Assembly: GCA_964496725.1 (NCBI GenBank)
Contig: CAZCAS010000078.1
Location: 1 to 5,839 of the forward strand
Reading direction: 5' to 3'
From: JAZGHN01 sp964496725
GTDB taxonomy: Bacteria; Chloroflexota; Dehalococcoidia; Dehalococcoidales; E44-bin46
Length of the DNA stretch: 5,839 nt
Below the pieces are notes generated by a model. The model was not told the origin of the DNA. It worked only from the letters and a program-made list of their open reading frames with translations, and searched no databases. The translations under genes and the position numbers were made by a program. Positions 1 to 5,406 of the stretch are shown here, in pieces; position 1 is the stretch's first letter, and each line of letters begins with the position of its first letter.

Positions 1-1
1 A

Positions 2-67
2 ACAGAGCATCCCCTCGAGATTGTGGGCAAAGAACTGCGCGATATGATGCCCTGGCTTAAGAAATAG
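2..67 (+). CDS. ilvC: Ketol-acid reductoisomerase, C-terminal end only (partial)
   Basis: An open frame enters from the left edge and ends at TAG 65-67, encoding 21 residues that finish HPLEIVGKELRDMMPWLKK. The tail pattern HP-(I/L)E-x-VG-x-ELR-x-MMPW is the usual C-terminus of ketol-acid reductoisomerase, which converts acetolactate or acetohydroxybutyrate to the dihydroxy acids of valine and isoleucine synthesis using NADPH. Only the last 21 codons are visible, so no catalytic residue can be checked. The gene stops 11 bases before leuA in the same direction, which fits an ilv-leu operon. The identification rests on this short tail plus the context. Confidence 0.8.
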   Translation, partial: TEHPLEIVGKELRDMMPWLKK

Positions 68-78
68 TGTAAGAAGAA

Positions 79-1608
79 ATGTCGGAGACAGATAGAGTAA
101 TAATCCTTGATACTACGCTACGTGATGGCGAACAGGCAGCAGGGGCTACCCTGAATATTCAGGAGAAGCTGGAGATAGCCAGGCAACTGGAAAAGCTCGG
201 AGTTGATGTTATCGAAGCCGGCTTTCCCATCACCTCGCCGGGCGACTTCGATGCGGTGAAGCATATTGCAGAAGAGATTCGTACTCCTGTAATCTCTGCT
301 TTGGCTCGCGCTAATCCCAATGACATAGCTAAAGCCTGGGAGGCGGTTAAGCACGCCAAGCATCCTCGCATCCATGTCTTCCTTGCGGCTTCGGATATAC
401 ATCTGCTTCACCAACTGAAGAAGAGTCGCGAGGAGGTTTTGGAGATGGCCCGTAGCATGGTGGCTCACGCCAAGCAATACATCGATGATATTGAGTTTTC
501 GCCAATGGACGCTAGCAGGGCTGAACCCAAGTATCTCTACCAAATCCTAGAGGCAGTTATCACTGCTGGGGCTACTACACTAAATATCCCTGACACTGTG
601 GGCTATGCCATCCCAACCGAGTTTGGCGACCTCATTGAGGGGATACTCCAAAATGTGCCCAATATCAATCAGGCTGTAATTAGCGTTCACTGCCATAATG
701 ACCTGGGCCTAGCCGTAGCTAACAGCCTGGAAGCCGTCAAGCGGGGGGCAAGGCAGGTAGAATGCACCATCAATGGCATCGGGGAAAGAGCAGGCAATGC
801 TTCACTTGAGGAAGTAGTAATGACCCTCAACACCCGCAAGAATCTTTTTAACCTGGCTACCGCTATTGATACCAAGCAAATCTACAAGACCAGCCGACTG
901 GTAAGCGAGCTGACCGGCTTCCCTGTTCAGCCTAACAAGGCTATTGTTGGCGCCAACGCCTTCAGGCATGAATCAGGTATCCACCAGGACGGGGTTATCA
1001 AGATGCCGATAACCTTCGAGATAATAGACCCCAAATCGGTAGGAATACCAGCTAGCAGCTTGGTGCTGGGCAAGCTTAGCGGGCGACACGCCTTTAAGGA
1101 GCGACTGGCAGAACTGGGCTATAGTTTAGCTGACGAAGATTTAAATCGCGCCTTCACCGCCTTTAAAGAGCTTGCTGATAAAAAGAAGGAAATCACTGAT
1201 AAGGATATCGAATCCCTCATTGCCGAGGAGAAACGCACTGTCTCTGAGACATACCACCTCGACCGTCTTCAGGTCTCATGCGGAGACAGGGGTATACCTA
1301 CTGCAGCCGTCAGGCTTACTACGTCTGAAGGTAAGGTCTTGGAAGATGCCGCCCTGGGAACAGGTCCGGTGGATGCCGTTTATAAGGCCATTAATCGACT
1401 GGTGAAAGTGCCAAGCGTGCTCACTGAATTCACCGTTAAGTCAATAACCGGAGGCATCGATGCCATCGGCGAGGTTTTCGTCAGAATAGAGAGCGGGGGG
1501 ATAACCTACACCGGGCGGGGGGCTGATACCGACATCATTGTTGCCAGCGCTAAAGCCTATATGAATGCCCTTAACAGATTATTAACCGCCAAAAAAGTGA
1601 CTGAATAG
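79..1608 (+). CDS. leuA: 2-isopropylmalate synthase
   Basis: First committed step of leucine synthesis: a Claisen condensation of acetyl-CoA with 2-oxoisovalerate, in the cytoplasm. The 509-residue protein is the usual length for the bacterial LeuA1 class. An N-terminal TIM-barrel (HMGL-like) domain carries [10 protein letters not shown] (10-19), with catalytic Arg15 and metal ligand Asp16. It also has the HCHND metal site (204-208), GERAGN (235-240) and [10 protein letters not shown] (from His297). A C-terminal regulatory domain (about 390-500) ends in the typical [18 protein letters not shown] pattern; this domain normally binds leucine for feedback inhibition, so inhibition is expected but not shown. 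The ATG at 79 has only a weak AAGAAG two bases upstream, and no in-frame start fits better. It lies 11 bases after the ilvC stop, so coupled translation is plausible. The family also holds homocitrate and citramalate synthases, but the length, the C-terminal domain and the leuCDB context favour LeuA. Confidence 0.96.
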   Translation: MSETDRVIILDTTLRDGEQAAGATLNIQEKLEIARQLEKLGVDVIEAGFPITSPGDFDAVKHIAEEIRTPVISALARANPNDIAKAWEAVKHAKHPRIHVFLAASDIHLLHQLKKSREEVLEMARSMVAHAKQYIDDIEFSPMDASRAEPKYLYQILEAVITAGATTLNIPDTVGYAIPTEFGDLIEGILQNVPNINQAVISVHCHNDLGLAVANSLEAVKRGARQVECTINGIGERAGNASLEEVVMTLNTRKNLFNLATAIDTKQIYKTSRLVSELTGFPVQPNKAIVGANAFRHESGIHQDGVIKMPITFEIIDPKSVGIPASSLVLGKLSGRHAFKERLAELGYSLADEDLNRAFTAFKELADKKKEITDKDIESLIAEEKRTVSETYHLDRLQVSCGDRGIPTAAVRLTTSEGKVLEDAALGTGPVDAVYKAINRLVKVPSVLTEFTVKSITGGIDAIGEVFVRIESGGITYTGRGADTDIIVASAKAYMNALNRLLTAKKVTE

Positions 1609-1691
1609 TCCTTCGCCATAAGTAAATCGACTATATTGCCCCCAGGCCCATCCTGTTGTCCTGTTAAATATACTAAAGAAAGGGAGTTACA

Positions 1692-2951
1692 TTGACCTTA
1701 GCTGAGAAGATACTCGCCGCCCATACAGATAAGGATGAAGTCAGCCCAGGTGAATTCATCAATGTCAGGGTAGACCTTATCCTAGCCAATGACATCACCG
1801 CTCCTATTGCGATAAGAGAGTTTCGGAAAATAGGGGTAGATAAGGTCTTTAACCCCAAGAAGATAGTGATGGTGCCCGACCACTTCGTGCCTAATAAGGA
1901 CATAGCCTCCGCCGAGCAGGCGAAACTGATGCGGGAGTTTTGCCGCGAACAGGGAATAATATATTTCGAATTAGGTCAAGCAGGTATTGAACATGTGCTT
2001 TTGCCTGAGCAGGGTCTGGTGCTGCCCGGGGACGTGGTTATTGGGGCAGATTCACACACCTGCACCTACGGCGCTATAGGTGCCTTCGCCACCGGTATGG
2101 GGTCAACGGACATCGCCACTGCCATGGCCACAGGTGACATCTGGATGAAGGTACCACATACTATAAAGCTGGCCTACTACGGCGAATTGGGGAAATGGGT
2201 AGGGGGGAAAGACCTAATCCTGTATACCATCGGCAAGATTGGCGTTGATGGTGCCCTGTATGCGGCAATGGAGTTTACTGGCGACACAATAGACTCGCTA
2301 TCTATAGATGGGCGGTTCACCATGGCTAATATGGCTATCGAGGCTGGGGCTAAAGCCGGTATCTTCAGGGTAGATAATAAGACCCAACTTTACATAAAAT
2401 CTCGCGCTAGACGCTCGTACAGAGTCTACGAACCAGACGCTGATGCTGAATATTCTCAGATTATCGAGTATGATGTCTCTGGTATTGAGCCTCAAGTTGC
2501 TCTCCCTCACTCGCCAGCTAATACTAAGCCAGTCAGCAGGGTAGGGAATGTAGAAATAGACCAGGTTGTGATTGGTAGTTGCACTAATGGTCGGGTTGAA
2601 GACCTACGACTGGCTGCCCGAATATTTAAGAGAAGAAAGGTTCATCCCAAGGTGCGGTGCATCATCATCCCCGGCTCGCAAAGGGTATATCACGATGCCC
2701 TGGGTGAAGGACTAATAGAAACATTTATCAGGGCCAAGGCTGTGGTCAGTACCCCAACCTGCGGTCCATGCCTTGGCGGTCATATGGGAGTTCTAGCTGC
2801 GGGCGAACGGTGCATCTCCACCACCAACCGCAACTTTATTGGCAGGATGGGCAGCCCTAAATCAGAAGTCTATTTGTCTAATCCAGCTGTTGCCGCTGCC
2901 AGCGCTGTAGCTGGCAGGATTATCGACCCCGAAGAGGTTGTAAAACCTTAG
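1692..2951 (+). CDS. leuC: 3-isopropylmalate dehydratase, large subunit
   Basis: Large Fe-S subunit of isopropylmalate isomerase, which with LeuD converts 2- to 3-isopropylmalate via dehydration and rehydration. At 419 residues it belongs to the shorter class related to archaeal IPMI and homoaconitase, not the ~466-residue proteobacterial type. The three [4Fe-4S] ligands are present: Cys297 in GSCTNGR, and Cys357 and Cys360 in [11 protein letters not shown]. The [21 protein letters not shown] segment is also typical. The start is TTG at 1692, preceded by GGGAG (1682-1686) with a 5-base spacer; the next residues, LAEKILAAH, match family N-termini. The gene follows leuA by 83 bases but is separated from leuD by 855 bases, which is unusual for two subunits of one enzyme. 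It may also act on citramalate for isoleucine synthesis. Homoaconitase is a possible alternative, disfavoured by the operon. Confidence 0.95.
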   Translation: MTLAEKILAAHTDKDEVSPGEFINVRVDLILANDITAPIAIREFRKIGVDKVFNPKKIVMVPDHFVPNKDIASAEQAKLMREFCREQGIIYFELGQAGIEHVLLPEQGLVLPGDVVIGADSHTCTYGAIGAFATGMGSTDIATAMATGDIWMKVPHTIKLAYYGELGKWVGGKDLILYTIGKIGVDGALYAAMEFTGDTIDSLSIDGRFTMANMAIEAGAKAGIFRVDNKTQLYIKSRARRSYRVYEPDADAEYSQIIEYDVSGIEPQVALPHSPANTKPVSRVGNVEIDQVVIGSCTNGRVEDLRLAARIFKRRKVHPKVRCIIIPGSQRVYHDALGEGLIETFIRAKAVVSTPTCGPCLGGHMGVLAAGERCISTTNRNFIGRMGSPKSEVYLSNPAVAAASAVAGRIIDPEEVVKP

Positions 2952-2962
2952 AAGGAGGAGCC

Positions 2963-3024
2963 ATGCCTGAAAGAAAAAGCCGCCCAAGGTTAAGGACTTT
3001 GAGGAAGCTTTGGTGGAGGGGTAA
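2963..3024 (+). pseudogene. Micro-ORF copy A, frame broken by one base
   Basis: A strong AAGGAGG (2952-2958), starting one base after the leuC stop, sits four bases before ATG 2963. The initial frame reads MPERK, but a shift of one base inside the A-run at 2973-2977 opens a frame that ends at TAA 3022-3024. With one extra A the product would be MPERKKPPKVKDFEEALVEG, 20 residues, charged and soluble-looking. A second copy near 3307 has the same layout and a similar ending (VKD-aromatic-E-x-x-LV), so the restored frame is probably the ancestral one. I do not recognise the peptide. Alternatives are a sequencing error in the homopolymer, slippage on the A-run, or genuine use of the unshifted frame, listed separately. 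Confidence 0.4.
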
Positions 3025-3058
3025 TATGATGACCAAGGCAAAAGGAGAGACAGAGTGA
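2963..3058 (+). CDS. Alternative unshifted reading of micro-ORF A, 31 codons
   Basis: Read without a frameshift from the same ATG and AAGGAGG, the frame runs 31 codons to TGA 3056-3058. That stop overlaps the GTG start of the next ORF in a GTGA, an arrangement typical of translational coupling. The product is very basic (RPRLRTLRKLWWRG in the middle) and matches nothing I recognise. Most of it is out of frame with the segment shared with the second micro-ORF, so it may be only what remains after a frameshift. It is not rich in leucine codons, so it does not look like a leucine attenuation leader peptide. Confidence 0.25.
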   Translation: MPERKSRPRLRTLRKLWWRGNMMTKAKGETE

Positions 3059-3282
3059 GTGAGTGGAACTTCTACACACGAAGTACTCCTACAGGAGTAG
3101 GTTGGGAGCCTTACGTCCCAGCAAAGTGGCTACAAGATGCGTTACGCAAGTGCCAACTTCAATGCGAAGATGATAGCAAGACCTACACATTCCGTATTAA
3201 CGGAAGGCGCTTCGCCTACAGAGCCACCTTCTCAGGTCACGGATGCTCCTACGTTAGTCTAGAGAGCCGAAGGAAATACTAA
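3055..3282 (+). CDS. Small protein of unknown function, 75 aa
   Basis: I do not recognise this protein. The start is GTG 3055, with AAGGAG at 3042-3047 and a 7-base spacer, a good ribosome binding site. The GTG overlaps the TGA of the upstream 31-codon frame. The product has no signal peptide or membrane segment. It is rich in aromatic and charged residues: WNFYTRS near the N-terminus, WEPYVPAKWLQDAL in the first half, and a second half (TYTFRINGRRFAYRATFSGHG, then SYVSLESRRKY) that looks like consecutive beta strands of a small barrel or sheet. Cys33, Cys37 and Cys65 are too irregular to call a zinc site. Base composition (about 51% GC) matches the operon. The good RBS and clean frame support a real gene, but no function can be assigned. 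Confidence 0.55.
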   Translation: MSEWNFYTRSTPTGVGWEPYVPAKWLQDALRKCQLQCEDDSKTYTFRINGRRFAYRATFSGHGCSYVSLESRRKY

Positions 3283-3306
3283 ACTAAGAAAGAAGAAGGA
3301 CACACT

Positions 3307-3375
3307 ATTGAACCAGATAAAGCGGGGAAGCCAAAGCAGGTGAAGGATTGGGAGAAGAAGCTGGTGGGGGTGTAA
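3307..3375 (+). pseudogene. Micro-ORF copy B, start codon lost (ATT)
   Basis: This is a second copy of the micro-ORF module. A GAAGGA at 3295-3300 lies exactly as far from the ATT at 3307 as GAAGGA 2951-2956 lies from the ATG at 2963. From ATT the frame reads 22 codons to TAA 3373-3375, ending KPKQVKDWEKKLVGV. This matches the restored copy A ending KPPKVKDFEEALVEG, with two extra residues (Ala-Gly) before the shared part. The position of the expected ATG is ATT, a very poor start, so the copy is probably not translated efficiently. A TTG at 3308 opens a different 11-codon frame. Like copy A, it is followed closely by a new RBS and a small-protein gene. Function unknown. Confidence 0.35.
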
Positions 3376-3394
3376 GTAAAAAGGGAGGTGTATA

Positions 3395-3718
3395 ATGGAG
3401 GTTACAGCTTGGAATAATGGTGCACATCACCCAGGTGGTGGGGGCTATGGGATTACAGTACGTACAAGGGATATAGATAGATATTTTAGTCGAGACTGGG
3501 AAAGTGTAATCTTGGAATTAGAAGGTCAAGCAGAACCAGCGGTAGCAAACGTCAAGAAATTGTCCTTTTGGAATCATCAATGCCCTCATCTGATTAAGAA
3601 AGAAATTGGTATATGGTTGAGGAATAATAAAAAAGCGCCTTGGGGAAAAGGCAAGCCTCCTGAAATGGAAATGGAATCAATAGACGGAAACAGATTTACA
3701 GTGAAGTTTCTTTGTTAG
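3395..3718 (+). CDS. Conserved-looking small protein of unknown function, 107 aa
   Basis: The ATG at 3395 follows AGGGAGG (3382-3388) with a 6-base spacer, an excellent ribosome binding site. The product begins MEVTAWNNGAHHPGGGGYGI, continues with a DIDRYFSRDWESVILELEG segment, then a SFW-x-x-QCPHLIKKEIGIWL helix-like stretch, an APWGKGKPP turn, and a final MESIDGNRFTVKFL strand. From memory, this WNNG-H...GxGYG...DR-x-F...W-x-x-V arrangement, ending in PW-x-KG-x-PP, occurs in a scattered family of uncharacterised small bacterial proteins; I know no function for it. There is no signal peptide or membrane segment, so it should be cytoplasmic. At about 41% GC by hand count it is more AT-rich than the leu genes, consistent with acquisition from elsewhere. 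A hairpin begins 7 bases after its stop. Confidence 0.75.
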   Translation: MEVTAWNNGAHHPGGGGYGITVRTRDIDRYFSRDWESVILELEGQAEPAVANVKKLSFWNHQCPHLIKKEIGIWLRNNKKAPWGKGKPPEMEMESIDGNRFTVKFLC

Positions 3719-3725
3719 GGGATAA

Positions 3726-3744
3726 AAAGGGGCGAAGCCCCTTT
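3726..3744. terminator. GC-rich hairpin after the 107-aa gene, possible weak terminator
   Basis: An 8-bp perfect stem AAAGGGGC / GCCCCTTT closes on a GAA triloop just after the stop of the 107-aa gene. On the + strand the stem ends in TTT and is followed by GAAAAA, so the U-tract is too short for a convincing intrinsic terminator. On the - strand the stem runs into TTTTTAT, a better terminator shape, but no - strand gene is seen to its right. It may cause partial termination, protect an mRNA end, or be the trailing end of the acquired segment. Confidence 0.4.
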
Positions 3745-3756
3745 GAAAAATAATCT

Positions 3757-3785
3757 TCCCTCTCCCCTTCCTAAGGGGAGAGGGA
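3757..3785. repeat. Palindromic repeat element, 13-bp perfect stem
   Basis: TCCCTCTCCCCTT at 3757-3769 and its exact reverse complement at 3773-3785 flank a CCT loop. The element is followed by TAAAGGGTGAGGGG, which continues the same G-rich style. From memory, CCCTCTCCCC...GGGGAGAGGG elements with a GGGTGAGGG tail are dispersed intergenic palindromes in many bacterial genomes. There is only one copy in this window, so dispersal is inference. It sits directly upstream of leuD and its tail overlaps the leuD ribosome binding site. Confidence 0.65.
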
Positions 3786-3793
3786 TAAAGGGT

Positions 3794-3799
3794 GAGGGG
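3794..3799 (+). promoter_or_regulatory. leuD Shine-Dalgarno within the repeat tail
   Basis: GAGGGG lies seven bases before ATG 3807 and is the only purine-rich motif at suitable distance from that start. It belongs to the GGGTGAGGGG tail of the palindromic repeat. The site supports ATG 3807 over the upstream in-frame GTG at 3792, which would place the start codon inside the repeat. Confidence 0.55.
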
Positions 3800-3806
3800 T
3801 TCCCGG

Positions 3807-4307
3807 ATGCTAAAAGGAAAGGTTCATAAATACGCGGCGAATGTCAATACCGACGCCATTATCCCGGCACGGCATCTGAATATGTCCGAGCCGGCGGAAC
3901 TGGCGAAGCATTGCATGGAGGATATAGATAGGGATTTCGTCAATCGGGTGGAGCCGGGGGATATAATTGTGGCTACCACTAACTTCGGCTGTGGTTCCTC
4001 AAGAGAGCACGCCCCGCTGTCAATTAAAGCGGCTGGCATCTCATGTATCATTGCTAAAAGCTTTGCCCGCATCTTCTTCCGCAATGCCATCAACATTGGC
4101 TTGCCCTTGCTTGAATGTGAGGAAGCAGTAGATAATACCGAAGCGGGTGACATCCTGGAGGTTGAACTGACCAGTGGCAAAATAAAGAACCTGACCAAGG
4201 GCATGGAGTTTACAGCCGAGCCATACCCCGATTTCATGGCGGAGCTGATATCAGCCGACGGGCTGATTGAACATACTAAAAACAGACTTGCTAACAGGAG
4301 GATTTAG
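3807..4307 (+). CDS. leuD: 3-isopropylmalate dehydratase, small subunit
   Basis: Small (swivel-domain) subunit that completes the isopropylmalate isomerase active site with LeuC. The 166 residues fit the short archaeal/clostridial-type LeuD. Visible family signatures are [14 protein letters not shown] (11-24), the [10 protein letters not shown] active-site motif (61-70) and the [20 protein letters not shown] stretch. ATG 3807 gives the usual [10 protein letters not shown]-terminus; GTG 3792 would add five residues encoded by the repeat. The substrate-loop region reads RHLNMSEP, where relatives I recall have RYLNTSDP; effect unknown. It is cut off from leuC by 855 bases, but leuB follows after one base. 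The leuB Shine-Dalgarno (AGGAGG) lies inside its last codons, so the two are probably translated in a coupled way. Shared use for leucine and citramalate-pathway isoleucine is inferred from the flanking genes. Confidence 0.94.
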   Translation: MLKGKVHKYAANVNTDAIIPARHLNMSEPAELAKHCMEDIDRDFVNRVEPGDIIVATTNFGCGSSREHAPLSIKAAGISCIIAKSFARIFFRNAINIGLPLLECEEAVDNTEAGDILEVELTSGKIKNLTKGMEFTAEPYPDFMAELISADGLIEHTKNRLANRRI

Positions 4308-4308
4308 G

Positions 4309-5403
4309 GTGCGATTTGACCTAGCTGTTTTGCCCGGTGATGGTATTGGCCCTGAGGTTGTTGCTGAAGGAATCAAGGTTCTGGAAGCGCTGAGTAGAAG
4401 GTTTCGGCACCAGTTCAATTTGAAATACGGTATGGTGGGAGGGGCTGCCATTGATAAGACAGGGGAAGCTCTTTCACCAGAGACCTTAAAGATGTGCAAG
4501 AAGTGTGATGCTGTGCTTCTGGGGGCAGTGGGTGGTCCCAAGTGGGACGATCCTAAAACCAAAGTCCACCCTGAAGACGGCCTCCTGGCATTGAGAAAAG
4601 GGCTAAAACTGTTCGCCAACCTGCGCCCGGTCAAGGTCTTCCCTCCACTGGTAGATTCCACCAACCTGAAGCCAGAGGTTACCAAAGGGGTGGATTTTAT
4701 CTTTGTCCGTGAGCTCACCGGCGGTCTCTATTTTGCCCGACCAAAAAGACAGTGGCAGACATCACGGGGGAGGCGAGCTACTGACTCCATGACCTACTCC
4801 GAGCAGGAAATCGAGCGTATTGTCAGGGTTGGATTTGAGCTGGCACGAAGTCGCCACAAAAAACTGGTCTCGGTGGATAAAGCCAATGTATTGCAATCCT
4901 CCCGACTATGGCGGCAGGTGGCAATGGAGGTGGCTGAAGAATACCCCGATATCGAGTTGGAGCACATGCTGGTGGATGCCTGCGCAATGAGAATAATCCA
5001 AAACCCGGCATACTTCGATGTCCTGGTTACCGAAAATATGTTTGGCGATATTCTCACCGATGAAGCATCAATGCTGGCTGGCTCCATGGGGATGCTACCC
5101 TCAGCCAGCCTAGCCGGAGTACCCAGGGAAGGGGTTAATATATTCGGCTTGTATGAGCCCATCCATGGCAGCGCACCCCGCCGCGCTGGACAGGATATGG
5201 CTAACCCAATCGCCATCATTCTCAGCACAGCCATGATGCTACGCCACTCCTTTGGCCTAATAAAAGAGGCAGAGAGGGTCGAGTGTGCTGTAGCTGAGGT
5301 GTTACAGCAGGGCCACCGCACCTATGATATAATAGACAAAGGTAAAACAAGGGTAGGGACAAAGGAGATGGGAAATCTGATTGCTGGGAAGGTGGAGGGT
5401 TGA
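4309..5403 (+). CDS. leuB: 3-isopropylmalate dehydrogenase with atypical cofactor site
   Basis: Oxidatively decarboxylates 3-isopropylmalate to 2-oxoisocaproate; with citramalate as the entry point the same step yields 2-oxobutyrate. The GTG at 4309 has AGGAGG at 4296-4301 with a 7-base spacer and gives a normal 364-residue product starting VRFDLAVLPGDGIGPEV. The frame stays open upstream to 4267, but that would overlap leuD and lacks an RBS. Substrate-binding arginines are seen at Arg96, Arg106 and Arg134 (RELTGG). Lys191 lies in SVDKANVL, Asp223 in LVDACAM, and metal ligands Asp247 and Asp251 in ENMFGDILTDEAS. The NAD loop reads EPIHGSAPRRAGQDMANP (283-300), with Arg291-Arg292 where the family has Asp-Ile. 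That Asp normally holds the adenosine ribose of NAD, so NADP use is possible. A related dehydrogenase (isocitrate, tartrate) is less likely because of the operon. Confidence 0.94.
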   Translation: MRFDLAVLPGDGIGPEVVAEGIKVLEALSRRFRHQFNLKYGMVGGAAIDKTGEALSPETLKMCKKCDAVLLGAVGGPKWDDPKTKVHPEDGLLALRKGLKLFANLRPVKVFPPLVDSTNLKPEVTKGVDFIFVRELTGGLYFARPKRQWQTSRGRRATDSMTYSEQEIERIVRVGFELARSRHKKLVSVDKANVLQSSRLWRQVAMEVAEEYPDIELEHMLVDACAMRIIQNPAYFDVLVTENMFGDILTDEASMLAGSMGMLPSASLAGVPREGVNIFGLYEPIHGSAPRRAGQDMANPIAIILSTAMMLRHSFGLIKEAERVECAVAEVLQQGHRTYDIIDKGKTRVGTKEMGNLIAGKVEG

Positions 5404-5406
5404 AGA

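Larger units (their letters stand above)
2952..3806 (+). other. Unusual 855-base interval splitting leuC from leuD
   Basis: LeuC and LeuD are obligate partners and their genes are normally adjacent. Here the gap holds, in order, a damaged micro-ORF, a 75-codon ORF, a second damaged micro-ORF, a 107-codon ORF, a GC-rich hairpin and a palindromic repeat. All ORFs point with the operon. I see no transposase, integrase, tRNA remnant, terminal inverted repeat or target-site duplication, so how the interval arose is not shown. By hand count the 107-codon ORF is about 41% GC over 3421-3718. The 75-codon ORF is about 51%, close to samples of leuB (50-60%). The interval may therefore be composite. Confidence 0.7.

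Noticed and set aside
1172..1405. 77-codon + strand frame inside leuA
   Set aside because: It lies wholly within the leuA regulatory-domain coding region in another frame and has no motif.
1609..1691. Promoter in the 83-base leuA-leuC gap (TATACT near 1669 or TATATT near 1632)
   Set aside because: AT-rich -10-like hexamers exist but no -35-like hexamer lies at 16-18 bases from either; no hairpin or operator-like repeat was seen either.
2963..3058. Leucine attenuator leader peptide before leuD
   Set aside because: Neither reading of the micro-ORF is rich in leucine or other branched-chain codons, and no terminator/antiterminator pair follows it directly.
3283..3394. Integron-type attC site or IS ends bounding the small genes
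   Set aside because: The cassette-like layout prompted a look, but I found no paired attC core sites, no terminal inverted repeats, no direct target duplications and no recombinase gene in the window.
3792..3806. Upstream GTG as the leuD start, adding five residues (MRGSR)
   Set aside because: The GTG lies within the repeat tail, has no suitable Shine-Dalgarno, and the added residues do not belong to the family N-terminus; ATG 3807 with GAGGGG seven bases upstream fits.
4267..4308. TTG at 4267 as the leuB start
   Set aside because: It would add 14 residues overlapping leuD with no RBS; GTG 4309 has a perfect AGGAGG at the right distance and gives the normal N-terminus.
4251..4718. Long open frame on the - strand (155 codons) across the leuD/leuB junction, with similar - strand frames at 118-543, 3824-4237 and 4794-5321
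   Set aside because: They lie opposite well-conserved leu genes, encode low-complexity Ser/Ala/Pro-rich sequence with no recognisable motif, and are shadows of codon bias.
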